Positions 26,656-35,883 of a stretch of DNA of 64,000 nt are shown here, one piece after another. Position 1 is the first letter of the stretch. Every line of letters begins with the position of its first letter. Below the pieces are notes generated by a model. That model saw only the letters and a program-made list of their open reading frames with translations, was not told the origin of the DNA and made no database searches. Location: NCBI GenBank assembly GCA_003482455.1, contig DMYW01000020.1, positions 16,089-80,088 of the forward strand, in the 5' to 3' direction. A program made the translations under genes and the position numbers. Source of the stretch: Rheinheimera sp. GTDB taxonomy: Bacteria; Pseudomonadota; Gammaproteobacteria; Enterobacterales; Alteromonadaceae.

Positions 26656-28595
26656 TGATCACTGAAGCGGGTTATTTGGCGCTGGTGTTGGCACTGGCGT
26701 TGTCGTTTGCTCTGACACTGTTTCCATTTTATGGCAGTCTAAAACGGCAGATGGAGCCAGTATTACTGGCTCGGCCGCTGGCTGTATTGATGTTCATTGC
26801 CACGGCCTTTTCGTTTTATGCCTTGTCGTACGCCTTTTACACCAACGATTTCAGCGTGATGTACGTCGCCAACAACTCCAACAGCCTGTTGCCTTGGTAT
26901 TATCGCTTGACTGCAGTGTGGGGATCTCACGAAGGGTCGATGTTGATGTGGCTGTTGATGCTATCGGCATGGACCGCGTTGGTGGCTTTGTTGGCTCGCT
27001 CGTTACCACTGATTTTGCAAGGTCGCATCTTAGGCGTAATGGGGCTGGTGTGTATCGGTTTTTATGCCTTTGTGCTGCTGATGTCCAATCCGTTCGAACG
27101 CAGTTTGCCGTTTTATCCAGTGGATGGTCGCGACCTGAATCCACTGCTGCAAGATTTTGGCATGATTATTCACCCGCCGCTGCTGTACATGGGGTACGTC
27201 GGTTACGCCGTGCCATTCGCGTTTGCTATCGCGGCACTGCTGAGCGGCCGCTTTGATGCAAACTGGGCGCGGTGGGCACGGCCGTGGGCTTTAGCTGCTT
27301 GGATGTTTTTGACCCTTGGTATCATGCTGGGGTCCTGGTGGGCATACAACGAACTTGGTTGGGGCGGCTGGTGGTTTTGGGATCCGGTTGAAAACGCCTC
27401 GTTTATGCCTTGGCTGGTGGGTACCGCATTGCTGCATACCTTATCGGTCACCGAAAAACGCGGTACCTTTAAATCTTGGACTGTGCTGTTGGCGATCTCT
27501 GCGTTTGCCTTATCGCTACTCGGTGCGTTTTTAGTGCGCTCCGGTGTGTTGGTATCAGTGCATTCGTTTGCCTCAGATCCTGCTCGTGGTTTGTATTTGT
27601 TGGCCTTTTTGTTGGTGGTGGTCGGCGGCTCATTAACGCTGTACGCCTTAAAAATGCAGTCGGTTCGCTCACAAGCGCGTTATCAATTGTTCTCGCGGGA
27701 AGTATTGTTGTGGGGCAATAACATCTTCTTGTTAACCGCCACCTTGGTGGTGTTTTTGGGCACCATCTATCCGCTGGTGCACAAAGAGTTAGGGCTGGGC
27801 TCAATATCCATCGGCGAGCCATTTTTTAACTCCATTTTCCACATTTTAGCCATTCCGTTTGCGTTGCTGTTGGGGTTAGGCCCTTGGGTGCGTTGGAAGC
27901 AGCAGCCTGTGACGCCACTGGTGAAACCATTTGCATTCATTGCCGTAGTCACCGCGGTAATTTCGCTCGGCTGGGTTAGTCTGTATCAAAGTTTCACGGC
28001 AAACCTCGCGTTATTAGGTTTGTTATTGGGTGTCTGGGTGATGACGTCAAGTGTCGCCGAAATTGGCCAGAAATTACGCAGTTTTGGTGGTGCAGTTGGC
28101 TTGAAGAAACTGACACTCAGCCATTGGGGTATGGTGTTTGGTCACTTGGGCTTTGCTGTGCTGGTGATTGGCGTGGCGATGACCAAAACCTTCAGCGTGG
28201 AAAAAGACGTGCGGATGAAAATCGGCGATACGGTCAAACTGAACGAATACAGCTTCGTGCTCAGTGATGTGTACGCGCTGAAAGGCCCGAATTATCTAGG
28301 TCAGGCCGCCGAACTTGAAGTCTATGACGAAGGCATCAAAATCACCCATTTACATGCCGAAAAACGGTTTTACCCGGTCTCGCGAGCGACCATGACAGAA
28401 GCAGCCGTAGATGCGTCACTGACTCGCGATTTGTACGTTGCACTCGGCGAAGAGTTGCCAGGACCAAGTTGGGCGCTGCGGGTCTATGTGAAACCTTATG
28501 TGCGTTGGATCTGGCTCGGTGGTGTTCTAATGGCTCTAGGGGCCTTGTTAGCGCTGTTCGACCGTCGTTACCGTCAACGTTCTATTGCGGAGTAG
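26655..28595 (+). CDS. ccmF: Haem lyase CcmF
   Basis: Large membrane subunit (646 residues) of the cytochrome c haem lyase with CcmH and CcmI. It has about 14-15 helices, the WWD motif WGGWWFWDPVENASFMPWL (near residue 236), and a C-terminal periplasmic domain ending in LYVALGEELPGPSWALRVY. The ATG overlaps the ccmE stop by one base. ccmG follows three bases downstream. Confidence 0.97.
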   Translation: MITEAGYLALVLALALSFALTLFPFYGSLKRQMEPVLLARPLAVLMFIATAFSFYALSYAFYTNDFSVMYVANNSNSLLPWYYRLTAVWGSHEGSMLMWLLMLSAWTALVALLARSLPLILQGRILGVMGLVCIGFYAFVLLMSNPFERSLPFYPVDGRDLNPLLQDFGMIIHPPLLYMGYVGYAVPFAFAIAALLSGRFDANWARWARPWALAAWMFLTLGIMLGSWWAYNELGWGGWWFWDPVENASFMPWLVGTALLHTLSVTEKRGTFKSWTVLLAISAFALSLLGAFLVRSGVLVSVHSFASDPARGLYLLAFLLVVVGGSLTLYALKMQSVRSQARYQLFSREVLLWGNNIFLLTATLVVFLGTIYPLVHKELGLGSISIGEPFFNSIFHILAIPFALLLGLGPWVRWKQQPVTPLVKPFAFIAVVTAVISLGWVSLYQSFTANLALLGLLLGVWVMTSSVAEIGQKLRSFGGAVGLKKLTLSHWGMVFGHLGFAVLVIGVAMTKTFSVEKDVRMKIGDTVKLNEYSFVLSDVYALKGPNYLGQAAELEVYDEGIKITHLHAEKRFYPVSRATMTEAAVDASLTRDLYVALGEELPGPSWALRVYVKPYVRWIWLGGVLMALGALLALFDRRYRQRSIAE

Positions 28596-28598
28596 TTT

Positions 28599-29189
28599 AT
28601 GCGCAAGTGGCTGTTTTTTATTCCGTTAGTGGCGTTTCTCGGTCTGGCGGTATTTCTGTTTAGCGGCCTATTTTCCGATCCGCATTTGCACGAAAACGTG
28701 AAGGTGGAACAAGCGATGCCGGCGTTTGCATTGGCTGATTTAGAAAACCCGGCAAAAACTGTGACTGAAAAAGATTTGTTGGGTCAGCCGTATTTACTCA
28801 ACGTGTGGGGGGTGTGGTGCCCAACATGCAACGCTGAGCTAGGGTTTTTAACCAGCTTGCGTGCGCAAGGGGTGAAAATTGTCGGTCTGTATTACAACCA
28901 ACCGACCGATTCAGCGTTTGGTGAGCAGTTCGATTTGCCTACGTTGCAACGTGACGTGGCAAGAAAATTGGCCGAGCAAGGCAACCCATATCAGTTAAAC
29001 ATTCTGGATAAAGACCGCAGCTTGATTTTTGACTTGGGCGTCACTGGCGCGCCAGAGACCTTTGTGGTCGATGCCCAAGGAAAAATTCGCTACCACATGG
29101 TTGGTGACATCAATCCAAACAATTGGCCGCAACTAGAAGCTGTGTATCAACAGCTGGTGAAAGAAAGTCACGCTGGAGTAACGCCATGA
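28599..29189 (+). CDS. ccmG: Thiol:disulfide oxidoreductase CcmG/DsbE
   Basis: Membrane-anchored periplasmic thioredoxin that keeps apocytochrome c or CcmH cysteines reduced. 196 residues: N-terminal anchor (residues 4-24), thioredoxin fold, active site WCPTC with Cys74 and Cys77, and the family motif GVTGAPETFVVD (cis-Pro region). Overlaps ccmH by ATGA. Confidence 0.96.
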   Translation: MRKWLFFIPLVAFLGLAVFLFSGLFSDPHLHENVKVEQAMPAFALADLENPAKTVTEKDLLGQPYLLNVWGVWCPTCNAELGFLTSLRAQGVKIVGLYYNQPTDSAFGEQFDLPTLQRDVARKLAEQGNPYQLNILDKDRSLIFDLGVTGAPETFVVDAQGKIRYHMVGDINPNNWPQLEAVYQQLVKESHAGVTP

Positions 29190-29677
29190 AGTCGCTGCAC
29201 ACATCTGGGTTGCTTGTCGCTTTGCTGCTCTGGTGCAGTAACGTTGTCGCTTTAGAAGATGAGCTGACGTTTGCTTCGAAAGACCAAGAGGCCTTATACC
29301 GGCAGCTGACGGCGGAATTGCGCTGTCCAAAATGCCAGAACCAAAACATCGCCGATTCGCATGCCGTAGTTGCCGTGGATATGCGCAAAAAGACCTATCA
29401 GCTGGTGCAACAGGGCAAAACGCACGACGATGTAGTGACTTACATGAAGCAGCGCTACGGCGATTTTGTCTACTATCAACCGCCGCTGCGCGCCAGTACC
29501 ATCTGGTTATGGTTGTTACCTGCCTTGTTGGTGGTTGGATTGGGGGTTGTTGGTTGGCGTCGTGCCCGTAGCTCACAAACGACTGGACCTAACGCAGCAG
29601 TGACGACACAACAAACAGCGGATGCCGAATTACAAGCATTAATCGATGCCGCGACGCGAGGGAAATCACGTGACTGA
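29186..29677 (+). CDS. ccmH: Cytochrome c-type biogenesis protein CcmH
   Basis: Reductase for the CXXCH cysteines of apocytochrome c. 163 residues: a signal peptide (residues 1-23), the motif LRCPKCQNQNIADS with Cys47 and Cys50, and one C-terminal membrane helix (IWLWLLPALLVVGLGVVGW). It corresponds only to the N-terminal half of E. coli CcmH; the TPR half is the separate ccmI. I use ATG 29186, which overlaps the ccmG stop. Confidence 0.95.
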   Translation: MKSLHTSGLLVALLLWCSNVVALEDELTFASKDQEALYRQLTAELRCPKCQNQNIADSHAVVAVDMRKKTYQLVQQGKTHDDVVTYMKQRYGDFVYYQPPLRASTIWLWLLPALLVVGLGVVGWRRARSSQTTGPNAAVTTQQTADAELQALIDAATRGKSRD

Positions 29678-30896
29678 GTTGTTTCATAGCATGAACGGTT
29701 TTTACCTGTTAGCGACAATCATGCTGGTTGTCACAATGCTGGGTATTTTTTTAGGTGTGCCACGGCGCAAAGTGGCCACGCCGCCCCTTGATGTCAAAGC
29801 ATTGTTTGCCGAAAAACTTCAGTTGTTAGTACAGGCGCGTGACGCAGGGCAATTAACTGACGACGGCTTCTCCCAGGCGGCGGCAGAGCTTAAACAACAA
29901 ACCCTTGATGCAGGTTTTTTGGATACTAGTTTGGGCTCGAGTAGCCGTCACGCCAAACTGTTGGCGCTGGTGTTGGTGCTGGTGATCACCACCGGCTTTT
30001 ACATCTGGAAGGGCCAATATCGACAATTGGCCGAATGGACGCAAGCTCAAGCGCAGCTGCAAGAATTCGGGCAACGCGCTTTGCTTGGCCAAGGTGAGCA
30101 GTTGTCAGAACATGAAGTGGATTTGTTTGCCTTGGGTCTGCGGACTAAATTAGCCAGCAGTGGTGATGATGCTGTCGGCTGGTTCGTGCTAGGACGGATT
30201 TGGTTCTCGCAAGGCCGCGTCGATGATGCCATCGATGCCTTTGACAAAGCGCTGCAATTAACACCAGAACGCCCCAATTTACTGATTAGTTTTGCCCAAG
30301 CGCTACTGACCCGTGGTGCCGAAGAAGATGTGCAGCGCGCCGCGGGCATGTTGGGATCGTTAATGGAAAAAGACCCAACGAATACAGATGCACTGGCGAT
30401 GCTGGCGCTAATTGCCCAACAACGCGGTGACATCAAAGAAGCTCGCGCGGCGTGGGAATTATTAGCGACACAAATTCCAAAAGACGACCCACGATACGCT
30501 AGTGTGCAGCAGCAATTGGCGGCGTTAGACGAACAAGCCAAACCGCAACCTGCGGTTGACTTGTTACCGGCGGTGCGAGTGCACTTAACGATCCCTGCGA
30601 CTGTGGCGCAGCTGTATCCGCAAGCAACCGTGTTTGTCTTTGCAAAAGCAGCGGAAGGTCCACCGATGCCGCTGGCCGTGCAAAAGCTGGCGATGTTTAG
30701 CGGTGAACAAACCATTGAACTGACCAATCAAATGCGCATGACACCGCAGTTTGGTTTAAAAGAGGCGGGTACAGTCGTCATCAGTGCGCGGATCTCAAAA
30801 ACCGGCAGTTCAAACCCAGACCCAACCGATCCATCTGTTAGTGCTAAGCCTTTGCAACTCGGTGCAGACTGGCAGGACGTGACGCTGACTTTTTAG
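29670..30896 (+). CDS. ccmI: Cytochrome c-type biogenesis protein CcmI
   Basis: Apocytochrome c chaperone of the haem lyase. About 408 residues: two N-terminal membrane helices (residues 9-26 and about 90-107) enclose a cytosolic leucine-zipper-like loop. A TPR domain (AVGWFVLGRIWFSQGRVDDA and on) and a C-terminal beta domain of about 110 residues (VHLTIPATVAQLYPQATVFV) follow. The start is probably GTG 29670, which has GAGGG eight bases upstream and lies within the last codons of ccmH. An ATG at 29646 is the alternative. Last gene of the ccm operon. Confidence 0.9.
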   Translation: MTELFHSMNGFYLLATIMLVVTMLGIFLGVPRRKVATPPLDVKALFAEKLQLLVQARDAGQLTDDGFSQAAAELKQQTLDAGFLDTSLGSSSRHAKLLALVLVLVITTGFYIWKGQYRQLAEWTQAQAQLQEFGQRALLGQGEQLSEHEVDLFALGLRTKLASSGDDAVGWFVLGRIWFSQGRVDDAIDAFDKALQLTPERPNLLISFAQALLTRGAEEDVQRAAGMLGSLMEKDPTNTDALAMLALIAQQRGDIKEARAAWELLATQIPKDDPRYASVQQQLAALDEQAKPQPAVDLLPAVRVHLTIPATVAQLYPQATVFVFAKAAEGPPMPLAVQKLAMFSGEQTIELTNQMRMTPQFGLKEAGTVVISARISKTGSSNPDPTDPSVSAKPLQLGADWQDVTLTF

Positions 30897-30943
30897 TGAT
30901 CTAAGCGCAGTGAAACCACGTTCATTGTTAGGTTGACATGGTG

Positions 30944-30969
30944 AAAAAAGCGGCAATTGCCGCTTTTTT
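30944..30969 (+). terminator. Intrinsic terminator of the ccm operon
   Basis: Perfect palindrome AAAAAAGCGGCAATTGCCGC followed by six T, 48 bases after the ccmI stop. Confidence 0.93.
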
Positions 30970-31101
30970 GCTGCCATCCACAGCGAGTTGATGAATTATC
31001 CGCTGCGAAATGCGTCAAATAGCCGGTATAATTCGCCACCATTTTTGCAAGCGGCCAGATGGCTGAACTCTTGGAACTGTCTCGACGAGCATGAGGATAT
31101 G

Positions 31102-31866
31102 ATGCGAACAACTCTTCCGTTAAGCCTGCTATTAGCTGTGCTGCTTAGTGCCTGTGCCAGCAAGCCAACTACTGAGGCTGCTCCGGCTGCCACCAATCAA
31201 GCACAACCTGTGTTAGACGAACGTGACCCTTACGAAGGCTTCAACCGCAAAATGTGGTCGGTCAACTACGACTATCTCGACCCGTATTTGCTACGTCCTG
31301 CGACCGTCGGTTACATGAAAGTCACCCCAGCCCCTGTGCGTAGTGGTTTCGCCAATATGGTGAATAACCTTGATGAACCCGCGAATTTCGTCAATGGCTT
31401 ATTGCAAGCCAAGCCAAAAAGCTCGGCGGTCAGTGCGGGTCGTTTTGTCGTCAACAGTACGGTCGGTGTACTTGGCTTTTTTGATGTAGCGACGTCGCTA
31501 GATTTAAAAGAACAAAACGAAGACTTTGGTCAAACGCTCGCCGTCTGGGGGGTTGGCAATGGCCCATACGTGATGATCCCTGGCATGGGGCCGACCACTG
31601 TGCGTGATACCACGGGCCGCGTTGTCGACAATTTGTATTTTCCGATGACCTTGCTTAATACACCGATCACCGTTGGCAAATTTGTCGTTACAGCATTAGA
31701 TGGTCGTGAAAAACTGATGGCGCAAGAGAAGCTGTTAAACGATTCCCTTGACCCGTATGCCTTTGTCAAAGATGCGTATTTTCAGCGTCAAGAATACAAA
31801 ATCTATGATGGCAACCCACCAGAGCCTGAGATCGACGAAGAAGCACTGGAAGACTACACCGAATAA
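31102..31866 (+). CDS. mlaA: Outer-membrane lipoprotein MlaA (VacJ)
   Basis: Component of the Mla system that removes misplaced phospholipids from the outer leaflet of the outer membrane. The 254-residue precursor has a lipoprotein signal with lipobox LLSAC. The family core begins DPYEGFNRKMWSVNYDYLDPYLLRP, and GFFDVATSLDL and LPDRTVR-like GPTTVRDTTGRVVD follow. ATG 31102 is preferred over the adjacent ATG 31099 by spacing from TGAGGA. The other mla genes are not in the window. Confidence 0.95.
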   Translation: MRTTLPLSLLLAVLLSACASKPTTEAAPAATNQAQPVLDERDPYEGFNRKMWSVNYDYLDPYLLRPATVGYMKVTPAPVRSGFANMVNNLDEPANFVNGLLQAKPKSSAVSAGRFVVNSTVGVLGFFDVATSLDLKEQNEDFGQTLAVWGVGNGPYVMIPGMGPTTVRDTTGRVVDNLYFPMTLLNTPITVGKFVVTALDGREKLMAQEKLLNDSLDPYAFVKDAYFQRQEYKIYDGNPPEPEIDEEALEDYTE

Positions 31867-31880
31867 GGCGAAAGCCTTGA

Positions 31881-31912
31881 AAAAGCGGACTTGTGCAGAC
31901 AGGTCCGCTTTT
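31881..31912 (+). terminator. Intrinsic terminator after mlaA
   Basis: AAAAGCGGAC and GTCCGCTTTT stem, 12-base loop, 14 bases after the mlaA stop. Confidence 0.88.
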
Positions 31913-31924
31913 CATTTGTAGACA

Positions 31925-31944
31925 ACTCAGGTATAAACCTGAGT
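31925..31944. repeat. Palindrome upstream of the peptide transporter
   Basis: ACTCAGGT-ataa-ACCTGAGT, a perfect 8-base inverted repeat about 110 bases before the transporter start. It may be an operator or the edge of the promoter region; no regulator is evident nearby. Confidence 0.5.
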
Positions 31945-32056
31945 GCCTAGTAAAAACACCCTCGTTTTTAATTATTAGAACAATCGAAACCTAAGACACC
32001 GCTGTGCTTTTGTTTTCCTCAGAACGAGGCGAAAGTCAGTCGTGCCGGAGATCACC

Positions 32057-33562
32057 ATGACACAACCAGTTAGCACACCAGCGCGCGATTTTGGCACGCT
32101 GTGGGGCCATCCAAAACCTCTGTGGATGTTATTTATGGCGGAATTCTGGGAACGCTTTGCGTTCTACGGGATCCGCTGGGCGTTAACCTTGTACATAGTT
32201 GCCCAATTCTATGAAGGCAATGCTGCCGGGGAAGCTGATGCCAGCCGTTATTACGGCGCTTATTTGGCATTAGTGTATGCCACGGCGATTTTCGGCGGTT
32301 ACGTCGCCGATCGGATCATCGGTTACCAGCGTTCGATTATTTTGGGTGCAATCGTCATGTCGGTTGGCCTGTTTATGATTATGTTGCCAAATCTGCAACT
32401 TTTCTTGTTAGGTTTGGCGGTTATCGTTGTTGGTAACGGCTTGTTTAAGCCGAATATTTCATCGTTAGTTGGCCAGCTGTACGAACAAGGCGATGATCGT
32501 CGTGACCGCGGTTTCACCATTTTCTACATGGGCATCAACTTAGGCGGTATGTTGTCGCCGCTAGTCACCGGTTGGTTAGCCAGTGAAATCTTCGGCACGC
32601 CACAATACCAAAACTACAAAGCAGTGTTTGCGGCGGCTGGCGTTGGTATGTTGCTGTCGACCATTTGGTTCTACATCGGCCGTGCCCAGTTAAAAGGCAT
32701 TGGCGCTGTACCAGAAGATAAACCAGCAGGCAAAATGCTGGCATACGTGATTGCCGGCGTGTTATTGGCAATTCCTGTGGTGTACTTCTTATTGGCCGGA
32801 CTTGGCGCTCAGACCTTGGCTTGGATCTTAGGCGTGTTGTTTGTCATCGTTGCCGGTATGCTGCTAGCCGAGGGTAAAGCCAACGGTACAGTGCAACTGC
32901 ATCGTGTTTACGCCTTGTTGCTGCTGTTTGGCTTTAACGTCACCTTCTGGATGTTCTTCGAACAAGCCGGTAGCTCGTTTAACTTCCTTGCGCAAAACTT
33001 GGTCAATCGTGATGTATGGGGCGATGGGTCGTTCTTATTCCCAACAGGTTGGTTCCAATCGGTCAACTCAATGGCCATTATCATTTTTGCGCCGATCATC
33101 AGTTATGTCTGGTATGTCACCAGCAAAATGAAAATGGAGCCATCGATCCCGCGTAAATTCGGTTTAGGTTTGCTGGGTAACGCATTGGGTTTCTTGGTGT
33201 TGATGTTTGCTCTGACCAATCTGGTTGATAGCAACGGTTTAATCCCAATGTGGCCGTTAGTGCTGTGTTACGTGCTGCAATCGATTGGTGAGTTGTGCTT
33301 GTCGCCGATCGGCTTGTCGATGGTCACGAAACTGGCGCCAGTACGCTTTGTTGGTTTAGCGATGGGCGCGTGGTTTTTGTCGGTGGCGACCGGTAATAAC
33401 TTGTCAGGCTTGTTGGCTGGCCACATCTCTGGTGAAACCGGCATGACAGTGCAATCCGCGCTGGATGGTTTTAGCTTTAGCTTCTATCTGTTAGTGGGCG
33501 CTGGCGTGTTATTGCTGCTGGTGTCCCCACTCATCAACAAATTGATGCATGGCGTGAAATAA
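32057..33562 (+). CDS. POT-family proton-dependent oligopeptide transporter
   Basis: A 501-residue inner-membrane protein with about 14 helices. The family signature is complete: the ExxER motif in AEFWERFAFYGIRW (near residue 30) couples proton and peptide transport. The second signature FTIFYMGINLGG is near residue 156. It resembles DtpA/DtpB-type di- and tripeptide importers. The ATG at 32057 is set by GGAG six bases upstream; an in-frame GTG at 32042 lies before that site. Flanked by terminators, so it is a single-gene unit. Confidence 0.93.
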   Translation: MTQPVSTPARDFGTLWGHPKPLWMLFMAEFWERFAFYGIRWALTLYIVAQFYEGNAAGEADASRYYGAYLALVYATAIFGGYVADRIIGYQRSIILGAIVMSVGLFMIMLPNLQLFLLGLAVIVVGNGLFKPNISSLVGQLYEQGDDRRDRGFTIFYMGINLGGMLSPLVTGWLASEIFGTPQYQNYKAVFAAAGVGMLLSTIWFYIGRAQLKGIGAVPEDKPAGKMLAYVIAGVLLAIPVVYFLLAGLGAQTLAWILGVLFVIVAGMLLAEGKANGTVQLHRVYALLLLFGFNVTFWMFFEQAGSSFNFLAQNLVNRDVWGDGSFLFPTGWFQSVNSMAIIIFAPIISYVWYVTSKMKMEPSIPRKFGLGLLGNALGFLVLMFALTNLVDSNGLIPMWPLVLCYVLQSIGELCLSPIGLSMVTKLAPVRFVGLAMGAWFLSVATGNNLSGLLAGHISGETGMTVQSALDGFSFSFYLLVGAGVLLLLVSPLINKLMHGVK

Positions 33563-33574
33563 CTAAACGCCAAT

Positions 33575-33601
33575 AAAAAAGGCCCTGCGGGGCCTTTTTT
33601 T
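33575..33601 (+). terminator. Bidirectional terminator after the peptide transporter
   Basis: AAAAAAGGCCC-tgc-GGGGCCTTTTTTT with T-runs on both strands, between the transporter and the convergent small gene at 33613. Confidence 0.92.
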
Positions 33602-33612
33602 ATCGCTGAAAG

Positions 33613-33906
33613 TTACAACCCAAGCGCTTGCCGCGCTTTCGGTAAATTGCCTTTGATCAAGCTAAAGGTTACCGGACGGGTCAACAGTGGGTAGACAATC
33701 AGCAGTGACACGGCCCAACCAGCTCCTTCAACAAAGGATGTTGCCCGCGCTATCGCCATAAAAGGCGGGATCAAAATGGCGAGTTTCAGTAAATTCAGGA
33801 CCAGCTTTTTCGGCTGCTCCAACATATCCGTCGCACGGCGGATCACCGACATGCGGTCCCGGAAATTGAGGCCTTGTAATTCTTGAATGTTTTTAGTGTT
33901 CCACAT
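33613..33906 (-). CDS. Small membrane protein of unknown function
   Basis: A 97-residue protein with two hydrophobic stretches: LVLNLLKLAILIPPFMAIA (residues 35-53) and WAVSLLIVYPLLTRPVTFSL (about 64-83). The N-terminal part is polar (NIQELQGLNFRDRMSVIRRA). It recalls the small DUF6170-type proteins of related marine gammaproteobacteria, but I hold that weakly. It lies between the transporter terminator and the proS terminator. Confidence 0.6.
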   Translation of the reverse strand: MWNTKNIQELQGLNFRDRMSVIRRATDMLEQPKKLVLNLLKLAILIPPFMAIARATSFVEGAGWAVSLLIVYPLLTRPVTFSLIKGNLPKARQALGL

Positions 33907-33982
33907 AGTGGGCGAGCCTTCTAAAACGTCATCGAGATACGAGTTTTTTAGTTACGCCACAACCCGCTGTGGCGATCATAAA

Positions 33983-34007
33983 ACAAACCCGGCAGCGCCG
34001 GGTTTGT
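33983..34007 (-). terminator. Intrinsic terminator of proS
   Basis: ACAAACCCGGC-agc-GCCGGGTTTGT followed on the minus strand by TTTTA, just beyond the proS stop. Confidence 0.88.
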
Positions 34008-34022
34008 GTCTAACTTCACCGC

Positions 34023-35750
34023 TTATTTCACGCGAGACTTTAACCAGTCGACTAAACCCGCGATATCCAGCAGCTCTTTTTCACCACTGCGACGGTTTTT
34101 ATATTCGACTTGTTGGTTATCAAGGTTACGCTCGCCAATGACGATTTGATGCGGCACGCCCAGCAGTTCCCAGTCGGCGAACATCACACCTGGACGCTCT
34201 TTACGATCATCAAACATCACGTCGATACCGGCAGCTTGCAAGTCGCGATACAGCTGTTCGGCGGTTTCTTGAATGCGTACTGATTTATGCATGTTCATCG
34301 GCACTAACGCCACTTGGAACGGCGCAATAGCTTCAGGCCAAGTAATGCCGAATTCGTCATGGTTTTGTTCAATAGCGGCGGCCACGATGCGTGATACGCC
34401 GACGCCATAACAACCCATGGTCATGATTTGGTGTTTGCCTTCTTCATTGAGTACGCCAGCTTTCATTGCTGCCGCGTAGCGCTCGCCAAGTTGGAAGATG
34501 TGGCCAACTTCAATGCCGCGTTTGATGACTAAGCTACCTTTACCGCATGGGCTTGGGTCGCCTTCGACCACGTTACGCAAATCAGCAACTTCGTAATTGG
34601 TGACGTCACGGTCAAAGTTCACGCCAGTTAAATGCACGCCGTCTTTGTTGGCGCCACAGATAAAGTCAGCCAGCACAGCAGCTGAGCGGTCCACAATAAC
34701 GCGACAAGCAAGGCCAACCGGGCCAATCGAACCGGCAGAGGCACCAGTCACTGCTTTAATTTCCGCGTCGCTGGCAAAGGTCAGTGGCGATTTTACGCCG
34801 GCGGTTTTTTCGGCTTTAACTTCGTTTAATTCATGATCGCCACGCAGCAGTAGCGCCACCAAAGGTTGTGGGCCTGTGTGATCGTCTGCAACCGCAGCAT
34901 GCACTAATAAGGTTTTGACGATTTGGCTGGCCGCGACGTTTAACAGCGCGCTGACTTCAGCAATACTGCCGGCATTTGGCGTCGCAACTTCTGCCACGGC
35001 TTGGGTGGCCGCAGGGCGCGGCGTGGTTGGGGCCAGTGCTTCGGCTTTTTCGATATTGGCGGCATAGTCGCTAGCATCGGAAAACACGATAGCATCTTCA
35101 CCAGAACTGGCGAGGACGTGGAATTCGTGCGACACGGCACCACCGATAGCGCCTGTGTCTGCTTGCACAGGACGGAACTCGAGGCCTAATCGGGTGAAAA
35201 TGTTGCAATAGGCCGTGTACATGGCTTGGTAGGTTTTTTCCAAGCACTCTTGGCTTAAATGGAATGAATACGCGTCTTTCATTAAAAATTCACGGGCGCG
35301 CATCACCCCAAACCGTGGCCGGCGCTCGTCACGGAATTTGGTTTGAATTTGATACAGGTTCAGTGGCAACTGCTTGTAGCTACTGATTTCTTTACGCACT
35401 AAGTCAGTGATCACTTCTTCGTGGGTTGGGCCTAACACGAAGTCGCGTTGGTGGCGGTCTTTAAAGCGCAACAGCTCCGCGTCCATTTTTTCCCAGCGAC
35501 CGGATTCTTGCCACAGCTCGGCCGGTTGCACCATCGGCATCAACACTTCGATAGCGCCGGCTTTGTTCATTTCTTCACGGACAATCGCTTCGACTTTACG
35601 CAGCACCCGCACACCGGTTGGCAGGTACGTGTACATGCCGGAAGCTTCACGGCGGATCATACCAGCACGCATCATCAGCTGATGGCTGATAATTTCGGCT
35701 TCTGCTGGCGTTTCACGAAGGGTCGATAAAAGATACTGACTGCTGCGCAT
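34023..35750 (-). CDS. proS: Prolyl-tRNA synthetase
   Basis: Class II aminoacyl-tRNA synthetase charging tRNA-Pro. 575 residues, bacterial type, with an editing (INS) domain between motifs 2 and 3 that clears mischarged Ala-tRNA-Pro (about residues 225-395). Class II motifs include RAGMIRREASGMYTYLPTG, GPTHEEVITDLVR and KFRDERRPRFGVMRAREF. GCYGVGVSRIVAAAIEQ (motif 3) and the C-terminal anticodon-binding domain follow. Start ATG 35750 (MRSSQYLLST) agrees with the family; a second ATG two codons earlier is not needed. Confidence 0.97.
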   Translation of the reverse strand: MRSSQYLLSTLRETPAEAEIISHQLMMRAGMIRREASGMYTYLPTGVRVLRKVEAIVREEMNKAGAIEVLMPMVQPAELWQESGRWEKMDAELLRFKDRHQRDFVLGPTHEEVITDLVRKEISSYKQLPLNLYQIQTKFRDERRPRFGVMRAREFLMKDAYSFHLSQECLEKTYQAMYTAYCNIFTRLGLEFRPVQADTGAIGGAVSHEFHVLASSGEDAIVFSDASDYAANIEKAEALAPTTPRPAATQAVAEVATPNAGSIAEVSALLNVAASQIVKTLLVHAAVADDHTGPQPLVALLLRGDHELNEVKAEKTAGVKSPLTFASDAEIKAVTGASAGSIGPVGLACRVIVDRSAAVLADFICGANKDGVHLTGVNFDRDVTNYEVADLRNVVEGDPSPCGKGSLVIKRGIEVGHIFQLGERYAAAMKAGVLNEEGKHQIMTMGCYGVGVSRIVAAAIEQNHDEFGITWPEAIAPFQVALVPMNMHKSVRIQETAEQLYRDLQAAGIDVMFDDRKERPGVMFADWELLGVPHQIVIGERNLDNQQVEYKNRRSGEKELLDIAGLVDWLKSRVK

Positions 35751-35883
35751 ACACATTCACTCTGAGAATTTTAAGAAAAATAGTTCGATATTCTAACAAC
35801 TGACCACTGGAACCCCAAGCACTTCCGCTGCTTTTCGAATGCTGCAGGCTGCCGGTTTGTTGCTATTGCCGCATAATGATGGC

